Shown: piece by piece, positions 51,695 to 59,308 of the stretch | Layout: each line of letters starts with the position of its first letter | Position numbering within the stretch: position 1 is the first letter of the stretch | NCBI GenBank assembly: GCA_003151275.1 | Contig: PLXC01000074.1 | Coordinates: forward strand, 1 to 64,000 | From: Candidatus Melainabacteria bacterium | GTDB taxonomy: Bacteria; Cyanobacteriota; Vampirovibrionia; Obscuribacterales; Obscuribacteraceae | Length of the DNA: 64,000 bases | Direction: 5' to 3' | Program-made: the position numbers and the translations under genes | The notes under the pieces: generated by a model | Database searches by the model: none | Seen by the model: only the letters and a program-made list of their open reading frames with translations | Told to the model about the DNA's origin: nothing

Positions 51695-52885
51695 CTAGGC
51701 AGGAACGCAGGAGACCAAGGACGCCCCGGCTGTGGAGGCGCAGACGTACACTTCCGCTTTTCTGCCGCTCAATTTTTCATACGCCGGGATAACCTGGTTT
51801 CGGAACGACTCGATAGCGTCGTTCGACATAATCGCCACAGTGCAGCCTCCGAAGCCCCCGCCTGTCATTCGAGCGCCTAGGACGCCCGAGTGGTTTTGGG
51901 ACAGTTCAACCAGTTGGTCAACTTCAGGGCAACTAACTTCAAAGTCGTCGCGCAAGGAAACGTGGGAAGCATTCATCAATTTCCCGAACGCTTCTAAATC
52001 CGAATTTTCCAAGGCAGATACGGCGTCCGTAACACGCTTATTCTCTGAGATCACGTGACGGCAGCGTCTCGCCACTTTGTCCTCAAGCTTGTCACTGTGT
52101 TTGTCGAATTCCGCCAGCTCCACATCGCGCAGGCTATTCAGTTTTCTGCCGGTTAATTCTGAAAGACGCTGGACGCCTTGGGTGCATTCGGACCGCCGCG
52201 CATTATACTCGCTGTCGACCAGTCCTCGACGCACGCCAGAGTTCGTAATGACGATGGCGCATCCCTTGGCCGCAAGTTTGAGCGGCACAGCTCGGTAGTC
52301 CAGGCTGCGGCAATCAATCATTAACGCGGAATCTTCCTCAGCTAGCGCAGAAATAAATTGATCCATGATGCCGCATTGCACACCGATGAATTCGTTTTCC
52401 GCTTGCTGGGCGATCAACGAGGCGTCTTTGCCATTTATCGAGAGGTTATTGAACTCGTTGCACAAAGTCACGACTGCTACTTCATACGCGGCTGACGAAC
52501 TCAATCCAGCACCTTGTGGTACGTTTCCGGAGAGAACGGCTGTGAATCCCGCTACAACAAATTTTCTCTTTTGCAGAGTGTGCAGCACGCCGCGCATGTA
52601 ATCCGCCCAAGGATGTTCGGCGCTTTTTCCTGTTTCGCCTAAATTAAAACTGTCCGTCTGATTGTAATCGAGGGAATAAGCGATCACTTTGCCTGTGTCG
52701 TTCTTCGATGCGGCAATGATCATTTCGCGATCGATGGCAACTGGAAATACATAGCCCTCGTTATAGTCGGTGTGTTCGCCGATCAAATTAACTCGCCCTG
52801 GCGCGCGAACAATCACTTCCGGTTTGGCATGGAATTGTTTGACAAAGGCATCATGGACAGCCTTAACGCGGGAATTTTCGCTCAT
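51695..52885 (-). CDS. galK: Galactokinase
   Basis: Phosphorylates galactose at C1 with ATP, the first Leloir step. A 396-residue GHMP kinase with the galactokinase signature GRVNLIGEHTDYNEG near residue 30, the phosphate-binding motif PQGAGLSSSAAYEVA near 130, and motif 3, MTGGGFGGCTVA, near 345. Its ATG overlaps the galT stop by 4 nt (ATGA), so the two are translationally coupled. Confidence 0.96.
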   Translation of the reverse strand: MSENSRVKAVHDAFVKQFHAKPEVIVRAPGRVNLIGEHTDYNEGYVFPVAIDREMIIAASKNDTGKVIAYSLDYNQTDSFNLGETGKSAEHPWADYMRGVLHTLQKRKFVVAGFTAVLSGNVPQGAGLSSSAAYEVAVVTLCNEFNNLSINGKDASLIAQQAENEFIGVQCGIMDQFISALAEEDSALMIDCRSLDYRAVPLKLAAKGCAIVITNSGVRRGLVDSEYNARRSECTQGVQRLSELTGRKLNSLRDVELAEFDKHSDKLEDKVARRCRHVISENKRVTDAVSALENSDLEAFGKLMNASHVSLRDDFEVSCPEVDQLVELSQNHSGVLGARMTGGGFGGCTVAIMSNDAIESFRNQVIPAYEKLSGRKAEVYVCASTAGASLVSCVPA

Positions 52886-53853
52886 ACTTCCACCGCCCTA
52901 AGTTCTTCAGCTTTCACCTCAGGCAAAGTATCGTTGACGAATGTGCCTGCTCCCGATTCGCAGCCAGCCAAGTATTTCAATTTTTCCGGAGTGCGGAGAG
53001 GTGGATAGAATTCGATGTGGAAATGACAGCCCGGATACTCCTTGCCGTCGGTTGGTTTCTGATGCATCACCATCATGTATGGCATTGAAAAGCCCCAAAG
53101 ACCATCGTATTTTTTGAGCAGTTCACGGAGCAATTTAGCTAGATCATTTTCTTCTGCAGATGAAAATTCAGACATCGAGCCTCGATGCTGTTTCGCATAG
53201 AGGTGTACTTCATAAGGGTAACGCGCATAGAAGGGAATGAATGCCAGAAAATGATCCGACTCCGCAACGATGCGTTTGTCTTCACTCAGTTCTCCCTCGA
53301 CAATGTCGCAATGCAGGCACCGTCCAGTTTTCTTGCGATGCTCGGCTTCGTTTTGAAGTTCTCGCTCGATCCGTGGTGGCAAGTAAGAGAAAGCATATAT
53401 TTGGCCGTGAGGATGGTGAATCGTCACGCCAATTGCTTCACCTTTGTTCTCAAAAATGAAGACGTATTCTATCTCTTCGCGTGCCCCAAGCTCTTCGTAC
53501 CGATCCCGCCAAACGCGCACTAACTCTTGCATCTTCTTCAAAGTCAAATCGGCAAGTGTGCCTTTATGATCGGAAGAATAGAGCACGACTTCGCAAATAC
53601 CCTGCGAGGGTCTAACTGGATAGAGGTCGCTGCTCTCGATTGCAGGTGCAACGGGATGTCGTTTCAGACTTGGAAATTTGTTTTCGAATACAACAAACTC
53701 ATATTGGGGTTCTGGAACTTCGGTTGGAAAGCCACCCTCTGCAGTAGGACACAACGGACAGTATCCTGCTGGTGGTAAAAAAGTTCTATCTTGCCGGTGA
53801 GTTGCCGTGACCACCCACTCGCCCATGACCGGATTCCATCGCATCTCAGACAT
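52882..53853 (-). CDS. galT: Galactose-1-phosphate uridylyltransferase
   Basis: Exchanges UMP between UDP-glucose and galactose-1-phosphate. 323 residues from ATG 53853, beginning MSEMRWNPVMGEWVV. The zinc ligand pair is in GYCPLCP, a second CxxC lies in CLHCDIVEG, and the active-site HPHGQ with its nucleophilic His is present, as is the C-terminal HFHIEFYPP. A longer frame to 53913 lies inside galE. The chosen ATG overlaps the galE stop by 8 nt and follows GAGAG by about 8 nt. Confidence 0.95.
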   Translation of the reverse strand: MSEMRWNPVMGEWVVTATHRQDRTFLPPAGYCPLCPTAEGGFPTEVPEPQYEFVVFENKFPSLKRHPVAPAIESSDLYPVRPSQGICEVVLYSSDHKGTLADLTLKKMQELVRVWRDRYEELGAREEIEYVFIFENKGEAIGVTIHHPHGQIYAFSYLPPRIERELQNEAEHRKKTGRCLHCDIVEGELSEDKRIVAESDHFLAFIPFYARYPYEVHLYAKQHRGSMSEFSSAEENDLAKLLRELLKKYDGLWGFSMPYMMVMHQKPTDGKEYPGCHFHIEFYPPLRTPEKLKYLAGCESGAGTFVNDTLPEVKAEELRAVEV

Positions 53854-54844
53854 GGGCTTGCTCTCTTTGATACCCTTTGGGATTTTTCTGATGCCAATTC
53901 CAGGCGTCACCAATTATGGTGTCGAGCGAACCAAATTGCGCTTCCCATCCTAACTCTTCTTGAATCTTTTGACTCGATGCAACCAACGTGGATGGGTCGC
54001 CTGCGCGTCGTGGTCCTAACTTTGTGGGGATCGGTTTGCCGGTGACTTTGCGTGCTGCTTCGATAATTTGATTGACTGAGAAGCCAGTGCCGCTGCCTAG
54101 ATTGTACACACTGCTCTGTCCGGGGAGTTTTAACCCTTCAACGGCGCGTAGATGAGCATCTGCCAGATCTTTGACGTGGATATAATCTCTAATGCCTGTT
54201 CCATCTATAGTCGGGTAGTCGTCACCAAATATGGTGACATGATCACGTGCACCGCGTGCTACTTGTAAAACGATCGGAATTAAATGTGTTTCGGGATCAT
54301 GTTCTTCGCCGGCTGTCTCTGTCGCACCAGCGACGTTGAAGTAACGCAAAGCCATATACATCAACCCGTAAGCGTTCGCGTACCACTTTAGTATCTTCTC
54401 GAACGCAAGTTTGCTGTCTCCATATGGACTGGTCGGCACAAGTGGAAAATCCTCTGTAATTGGCGAACTATGCGGTTCACCATATACTGCTGCCGTGGAA
54501 GAGAAGACAAACTTTTTCACACCATGAGCTAACATCGTGTCCAACAGCGTAATTCCGTTAGTAACGTTATTTTTGAAATATAGCGCTGGCTGTTCGACTG
54601 ATTGACCAACCAAACTGAGTGCGCCAAAGTGCATCACAGCCTCTATTTTGTCGGCTACGAAGATCGCGTTTAAATCATCCACGTTTCCCATGTCACCTTG
54701 AACAAACTTCGCTTTAGCCGAAACGGCTTCTTTGTGTCCACGACAGAGATTGTCAAGGACGATCACCTCATGGTCATGTGCCAACAGTTGTTCAACTGTG
54801 ACCGATCCGATATAACCAGCTCCACCTACGACTAACACCTTCAT
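53846..54844 (-). CDS. galE: UDP-glucose 4-epimerase
   Basis: Interconverts UDP-glucose and UDP-galactose with bound NAD. A 332-residue extended-SDR protein: the NAD loop GGAGYIGS near residue 7, the catalytic Tyr-x3-Lys in SPYGDSKLA, an upstream SSTAAVYG Ser/Thr, and DYIHVKDLADAHL near 220. Its ATG overlaps the TGA of the upstream 57-aa ORF (ATGA). It heads the coupled galE-galT-galK series. Confidence 0.96.
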   Translation of the reverse strand: MKVLVVGGAGYIGSVTVEQLLAHDHEVIVLDNLCRGHKEAVSAKAKFVQGDMGNVDDLNAIFVADKIEAVMHFGALSLVGQSVEQPALYFKNNVTNGITLLDTMLAHGVKKFVFSSTAAVYGEPHSSPITEDFPLVPTSPYGDSKLAFEKILKWYANAYGLMYMALRYFNVAGATETAGEEHDPETHLIPIVLQVARGARDHVTIFGDDYPTIDGTGIRDYIHVKDLADAHLRAVEGLKLPGQSSVYNLGSGTGFSVNQIIEAARKVTGKPIPTKLGPRRAGDPSTLVASSQKIQEELGWEAQFGSLDTIIGDAWNWHQKNPKGYQREQAHV

Positions 54845-55014
54845 TTTTTGTCGGCTCCGCTCTTGGTGCGCTCAGATTCTTTCTCCGCATTGTCCGCAGG
54901 CTGATCAAACGTATAGTAAATCAAAGTGCGCCCATCGTCTTTTTGCTCAACTCGCTTGTGCATTACTGGACGGTCTGGCGTTTTTTCAAGTGGGCTTGCT
55001 TGCGGGTCTGGCAT
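54841..55014 (-). CDS. Small charged protein leading the gal operon (57 aa)
   Basis: ATG at 55014 follows GGAG by 6 nt, and its TGA overlaps the galE start codon (ATGA). The product starts MPDPQASPLEKTPDRPVM, has a middle HKRVEQKDDGRTLIYYTF and a Lys/Glu-rich end; it is hydrophilic throughout. No family recognised. The overlap and the good ribosome binding site make it a very likely real gene, either a coupling leader for galE or a small regulator. No convincing promoter was found in the 206 nt before it. Confidence 0.7.
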   Translation of the reverse strand: MPDPQASPLEKTPDRPVMHKRVEQKDDGRTLIYYTFDQPADNAEKESERTKSGADKK

Positions 55015-55220
55015 TAGTACTCCAACTCAACAATTGACGGGTCTGGTTCGCATATTGTAAGCCACGGCAATTCAGATGGATGCTTCTTGTATCAGCAACC
55101 TAAGAGTTCCGAGCAGAAAATCGCATAAATCATCTTTCCTGAGATACCATAATCCTATCCACAACCGTCCCTGGCCAACTTCGGGCGCTCCGGGTTTCTT
55201 TACGGATGTCCTATTAGTCT

Positions 55221-57068
55221 ATGTTTAGCGGCGGCCCTCCTGTCCACCTCATGTGGTCCAACATGTTCAACCCGGAGAAGCCCCGGGTTAACCGTCCTAT
55301 CGAGTGGAAAAGGATCGCCAGTCTTTTCAAGCCATATTGGAAGCAAGAGGCGCTGGTCATCCTCTTAATCTTGTTTGGATCGATGCTAGGTCTAATTCCT
55401 CCACTGTGCACGCTGCGCTTGATTGATACAGCGATTCCACAGGGCAATTTCACCGCCGTTTGTTTGTACGTCGGCGGCATGATGGGCGCCGCTTTGCTGG
55501 CTGGACTGCTGGGTGTCTATCAAGGTTATTTGAATTCGCTGGTTGGTGAGGGAATTGTGCGTGACATTCGCTGTAGTCTTGTCTCTCACCTCCATCGCAT
55601 GCCGCTTGATTTTTTCACCAGCACCAAAACTGGGGAAATCATGAACCGCGTCTCTAGTGACGTCGACAGTATCGATAACGTTGTCACGGGCACTATGGTC
55701 TCCGTCGTCACCAATGTTTTTACGATTTCAACTACATTGATCACAGTTTTCTTACTCGATTGGCGTCTGGCGTGTCTTTCAGTTGGCATCATTCCGCTGA
55801 TGATTTTTCCTATTTGGCCGGTGGGGCGGAAGATGTACGAAATTCGGAAGAAGACAAGACAAAAGCGCGATGAGATCGAAAGTCTGACACAGGAAACGCT
55901 TTCGATTTCAGGTATTACGCTGATCAAATCATTTGTCCGAGAGCCTTACGAGAAGCAGCGCTTCTACAACGTTGGCACTGATTTGATGGATCTGGAAGTC
56001 AAATTAGCAATGGTCGGCAGATGGTTTCTAATGCTGATCACTGCAATGGTAACTATTGGCCCTGCGGCTGTATGGTTACTTGGTGGTTGGTTGGCCATCC
56101 AAAAGGCAGTGACCATCGGTGTCGTGGTCACGTTCACGACACTTCTTAATCGTTTGTACGGTCCCGCTTCTGCGCTCGCTGGAGTGCAAGTACAAATCGT
56201 AAGTGCGCTTGCTGTTTTTGAACGCATTTTTGAATACTTGGATATGCCGGAAGAAAGCGCAAAAAACTCTGGTTCTACAGATCTCGAGCAGGTTCAAGGT
56301 AAAGTCGAGTTTCGGCATGTTCGCTTTGCTTACTCTGAAAATAGAACCGCATTGAATGACATCTCCTTCACGATAGAACCTGGTGAGATGGTGGCATTTG
56401 TCGGTCCATCTGGTGCGGGTAAGACGACTATAACTCAGTTGGTGCCTCGATTTTACGACACTGAAGAAGGCTCGGTCTTGGTTGATGGTCATGATGTTAA
56501 AGAGTTGCAATTGCAATCACTGCGCTCGCACATTGGTATAGTGACCCAAGAGACGTACTTGTTTCACGACACAATCGAAAGCAACCTGCGATACGCTCGC
56601 GCTGATGCCACTGATGAAGAGCTGGTCAAAGCAGCTCAGGCTGCCAGTATTCACGATTTTATTGTGTCGCTGCCGGAAGGTTACAAAACAATCGTTGGTG
56701 AGCGCGGTCATAAATTAAGCGGTGGAGAGCGTCAAAGGTTGGCGATCGCAAGAGTGCTGTTGAAAAACCCTAAGATTTTGATTTTGGATGAGGCTACCAG
56801 TTCGCTAGACTCAGTCAACGAAGCATTGATTCAGCAAGCTTTCATTCCGCTGATGCAAGGGCGCACAAGTTTGGTGATCGCGCACAGGCTCTCGACGATT
56901 TTAGCAGCTGACAAAATTTTTGTTATTGATAAAGGAGAGCTTGTAGAAGGCGGCACCCATGCCGACTTGCTCAGTCTCAATGGTGTTTATGCAAGGTTGT
57001 ATCGTCAACAATTCCGCGATCCGGATTCAACATTAGTTGAGTCCGGTAGCTCACCCCAGTACACTTAA
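55221..57068 (+). CDS. ABC exporter (MsbA/BmrA-type half transporter)
   Basis: A 615-residue fused permease-ATPase: six membrane helices in the first 330 residues, with the coupling-helix MPLDFFTSTKTGEIMNRVSSDVDSI typical of type IV exporters, then an ATPase with Walker A GPSGAGKTT near 394, a Q-loop (IVTQETYLFHD), signature LSGGERQR near 499, Walker B ILILDEATSSLD near 520 and the H-loop His in VIAHRLST. Likely works as a homodimer that exports a lipid or hydrophobic compound. The exact start is open (ATG 55221, 55251 or 55266). Confidence 0.9.
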   Translation: MFSGGPPVHLMWSNMFNPEKPRVNRPIEWKRIASLFKPYWKQEALVILLILFGSMLGLIPPLCTLRLIDTAIPQGNFTAVCLYVGGMMGAALLAGLLGVYQGYLNSLVGEGIVRDIRCSLVSHLHRMPLDFFTSTKTGEIMNRVSSDVDSIDNVVTGTMVSVVTNVFTISTTLITVFLLDWRLACLSVGIIPLMIFPIWPVGRKMYEIRKKTRQKRDEIESLTQETLSISGITLIKSFVREPYEKQRFYNVGTDLMDLEVKLAMVGRWFLMLITAMVTIGPAAVWLLGGWLAIQKAVTIGVVVTFTTLLNRLYGPASALAGVQVQIVSALAVFERIFEYLDMPEESAKNSGSTDLEQVQGKVEFRHVRFAYSENRTALNDISFTIEPGEMVAFVGPSGAGKTTITQLVPRFYDTEEGSVLVDGHDVKELQLQSLRSHIGIVTQETYLFHDTIESNLRYARADATDEELVKAAQAASIHDFIVSLPEGYKTIVGERGHKLSGGERQRLAIARVLLKNPKILILDEATSSLDSVNEALIQQAFIPLMQGRTSLVIAHRLSTILAADKIFVIDKGELVEGGTHADLLSLNGVYARLYRQQFRDPDSTLVESGSSPQYT

Positions 57069-57119
57069 CTTTTTACGACTAAGACGTCGAAACAATCATT
57101 TTCGGTGAGCCAATAAGTT

Positions 57120-57145
57120 GTTAGAAAAACAAGTTTTTTTCTGAC
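57120..57145 (+). terminator. Probable terminator of the ABC exporter gene
   Basis: The arms GTTAGAAAAA and TTTTTCTGAC (one G-T pair) lie around a 6-nt loop, 52 nt after the stop codon, with a run of seven T inside the 3' half. Confidence 0.5.
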
Positions 57146-57385
57146 AACTTCTGATTGGTAGTGCCATACAAGGCATGTGAGAAAGTTCGAGCCACCCCTT
57201 GTTAGAAATACTGTCGTTTTTCCAACAAGGGCGACATTCGATCTTAGCGAACCTGAGGTTTTTACGGAGATGGATGCCTAAGTGCGCGCACACAAGTCTG
57301 TCGCGGAGATGGATTCTAACAACCATCCAGCGCACAGTATTACAATTTCTCCGAGAACCTGGATTTCTAACAGCTCATCTCCGTA
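57120..57385. repeat. Repeat-rich intergenic block with nested inverted repeats
   Basis: Several dyads share one motif. GTTAGAAA occurs at about 57120 and 57201, and its complement TTCTAACA at about 57317 and 57366. CCCTTGTT/AACAAGGG forms an extended hairpin at 57196-57231. TACGGAGATG at 57263-57272 pairs with CATCTCCGTA at 57376-57385, inside the end of the L,D-transpeptidase gene. GTGCGCGCAC at 57282-57291 is a 10-bp palindrome. GGAGATGGAT appears twice. No coding frame is supported in the gap. Confidence 0.6.
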
Positions 57386-58137
57386 TAAGAAATTCTCTTA
57401 CGACGTGATGGAGTCGGGGCAGCTTCGGATCTATTCGTGTTCACTTGTTTTAAATTTGCAGGTGGCGCGCCTTTTATAAAGTCATTTCGCTCCAAAACTG
57501 TGCCTCTAAACTGCCGCACAATGTAGACAGGAGTGTTGGGTTTGACCATGCCGTATAGTCGCGATATGTCCGCGTTCGAATGACGAATGCAACCGTGACT
57601 CGCACTTTTTCTAATTGCTTTCGGATCGTTTGTGCCATGCAAAGCCAACTCATCCTTATTTAAATAGATAGCAGCTACGCCTAGAGGATTCTTATGTGTT
57701 TCGTTGTAGGGCGGCACTGGTTTCTGTTCTGGGTCGATAGTCTTGGGCGGCACCCAGACTGGAAATTTCTTCTTCATCGCGACAAGATATCTGCCTGAAG
57801 GCGTGGGTTTGTCGATCGTCCCGATTGCGTTCGAAATGGTCAGGACGCGAACGATCTCATCCCTGCGACCAAGATGTTGCAGTTGCAACACGTGTGTAGC
57901 GTGACTGCCTTTGTCCACGATTAATACAGTAGGAGCGTCAGAGCGGAATCCGTTCGTCTTCATCACGCGCGTTAGGGCATAGTGCCCATTGATAAACGGA
58001 TACTGCATGTTAGTATTTTTTTGATTGTGCGTCGAATGGTGCGTCGAACTCTTTGTCGACACGTGAGTGGCGCCAAACGATGCACTGGTTCCTATTAAAC
58101 AGCTGACCAGTGTCATTAGGAAAGAATATTTTTTCAT
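57367..58137 (-). CDS. Exported L,D-transpeptidase (YkuD family)
   Basis: A 256-residue protein with a signal peptide (FLMTLVSCLIGTSASFGA), then a His/Ser/Thr-rich stretch. The YkuD domain ends with LHGTNDPKAIRKSASHGCIRHSNADI, whose Cys near 182 is the catalytic nucleophile. It also has NKDELALHGT and PTPSGRYLVAMKKKFPVW. It forms 3-3 peptidoglycan cross-links or attaches proteins to the wall. It lies 76 nt downstream of an M23 peptidase gene on the same strand, making a cell-wall remodelling pair. Confidence 0.92.
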   Translation of the reverse strand: MKKYSFLMTLVSCLIGTSASFGATHVSTKSSTHHSTHNQKNTNMQYPFINGHYALTRVMKTNGFRSDAPTVLIVDKGSHATHVLQLQHLGRRDEIVRVLTISNAIGTIDKPTPSGRYLVAMKKKFPVWVPPKTIDPEQKPVPPYNETHKNPLGVAAIYLNKDELALHGTNDPKAIRKSASHGCIRHSNADISRLYGMVKPNTPVYIVRQFRGTVLERNDFIKGAPPANLKQVNTNRSEAAPTPSRRKRISYTEMSC

Positions 58138-58213
58138 ACGTCCGCTCCAAGCCCTATTTCTTGCTAGGCGCCGCCGGCAGCACTTAAGTTCCTAAAGCCG
58201 AGAAATTGTTTTG

Positions 58214-58825
58214 CTATTTGAAAACTTCATATGGGTCGACAGACGAGGTAACCCACCATTTTTTCAGCGCGTTTCCGAGCCCAATCGAGAAGTGCAAATG
58301 TGGTGTGTTGGCTGGTGCGTTTCCAGAGGTGCCGACAAACCCGATGATTTGTCCCTTTTTAACCGCGTCTCCATCGTGAATGCTCTCCGAATATTTTTCG
58401 AGATGCGCATAATAATAGACGTATTTCCCGGTCGGGTCGGCTTCGTAGATGGTCAATCCACCTCGTTTACTAGTGAATAATTTGGCAATGGTGCCATCCT
58501 CAACCGCTAATACAGGTGTGTTTCTTGGTGACAGCATGTCAGCGGCACCGTGTTGCACTCCACCATGCGTCTCGTAGAAGGAGCCTTTAATGCTGGCGAC
58601 ATTGAAGCCAGCGATTGGCAAGCCGAGTTTCTTGCTGCGTAGCTCTTTTATAGCTACTTGCCTTTGCTCAACAGTCAATTGACTTTCGTTGGACGGATTA
58701 TAGTGTGGCTGCCTTGCACTTCCATTTGGATCTTGAGATCCGCTAGCGGCTTGGCTTACCGTGCCAGTCGCAAGAGCAATAGCGCAAAAAATGGATGGTA
58801 AAGCTGAAACGAAATTGCTCTTCAT
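58214..58825 (-). CDS. Exported M23 (LytM-type) peptidase
   Basis: 203 residues from ATG 58825, which has GGGAG upstream and starts a signal peptide (FVSALPSIFCAIALATGTVSQA). The M23 domain has HGAADM (H-x3-D zinc ligands), TPVLAVEDGTIAKL and the TPHLHFSI H-x-H motif. A GxxGxSGNAP stretch is normal for the family. It cleaves peptidoglycan cross-bridges or acts as an amidase activator; all zinc ligands look intact, so activity is expected. The longer frame to 58882 and beyond reads into a TPR relic and is not a natural N-terminus. Confidence 0.9.
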   Translation of the reverse strand: MKSNFVSALPSIFCAIALATGTVSQAASGSQDPNGSARQPHYNPSNESQLTVEQRQVAIKELRSKKLGLPIAGFNVASIKGSFYETHGGVQHGAADMLSPRNTPVLAVEDGTIAKLFTSKRGGLTIYEADPTGKYVYYYAHLEKYSESIHDGDAVKKGQIIGFVGTSGNAPANTPHLHFSIGLGNALKKWWVTSSVDPYEVFK

Positions 58826-58882
58826 TGATTCTCCCTTCTCCAAGACGACCTTTCTTCTGCTGATGTTCCAATCGAGCCCCAT

Positions 58883-59116
58883 CGCTAGCGCCTTTCGATA
58901 ATCGGCAGCGGCGCGATCATAATCTCGAAGATTTTTAGCTGCGTTGCCAAAGACATACCAATCTTGTGCGCTGAATTGAATGGTCCCCGCGCTCTGACTG
59001 GTGATGAGAAGTTTAAGCTGCCTTCTGGATTCAAATTTTTGAAGCTTATCGGTCCAGTTGTACTTGCTGGGGTGCCCATTTTCTGCGGTCCGTCTTAGTG
59101 CGGCTCTTGGAACCGC
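58883..59116 (-). pseudogene. TPR gene relic upstream of the M23 gene
   Basis: In the same frame as the M23 gene, with no stop until TGA at 59119-59117, the sequence reads YNWTDKLQKFESRRQLK, then SAQDWYVFGNAAKNLRDYDR and AAADYRKALAMGLDWN, a recognisable TPR unit. There is no ATG, GTG or TTG in this stretch. I read it as the decayed tail of a TPR gene. A 64-codon frame in another phase (58885-59079) overlaps it. Confidence 0.45.
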
Positions 59117-59308
59117 TCACCTTATTTGATTGAGTCGTCGCTGGTGGGGTGTAGAGCAAGCTGTCCGAGTCTTCTTCGCCAGTGTAAGGTTTGTGGACGC
59201 GACCCAGATTAACTGGATCACCGGGTTACGATCGCCAGACTGTGCGAAGACGCCGGCGGAGCCGCTGATCGTCCACTGAAGCAGAATTATGAGAGTTAAT
59301 CCAAAAGG

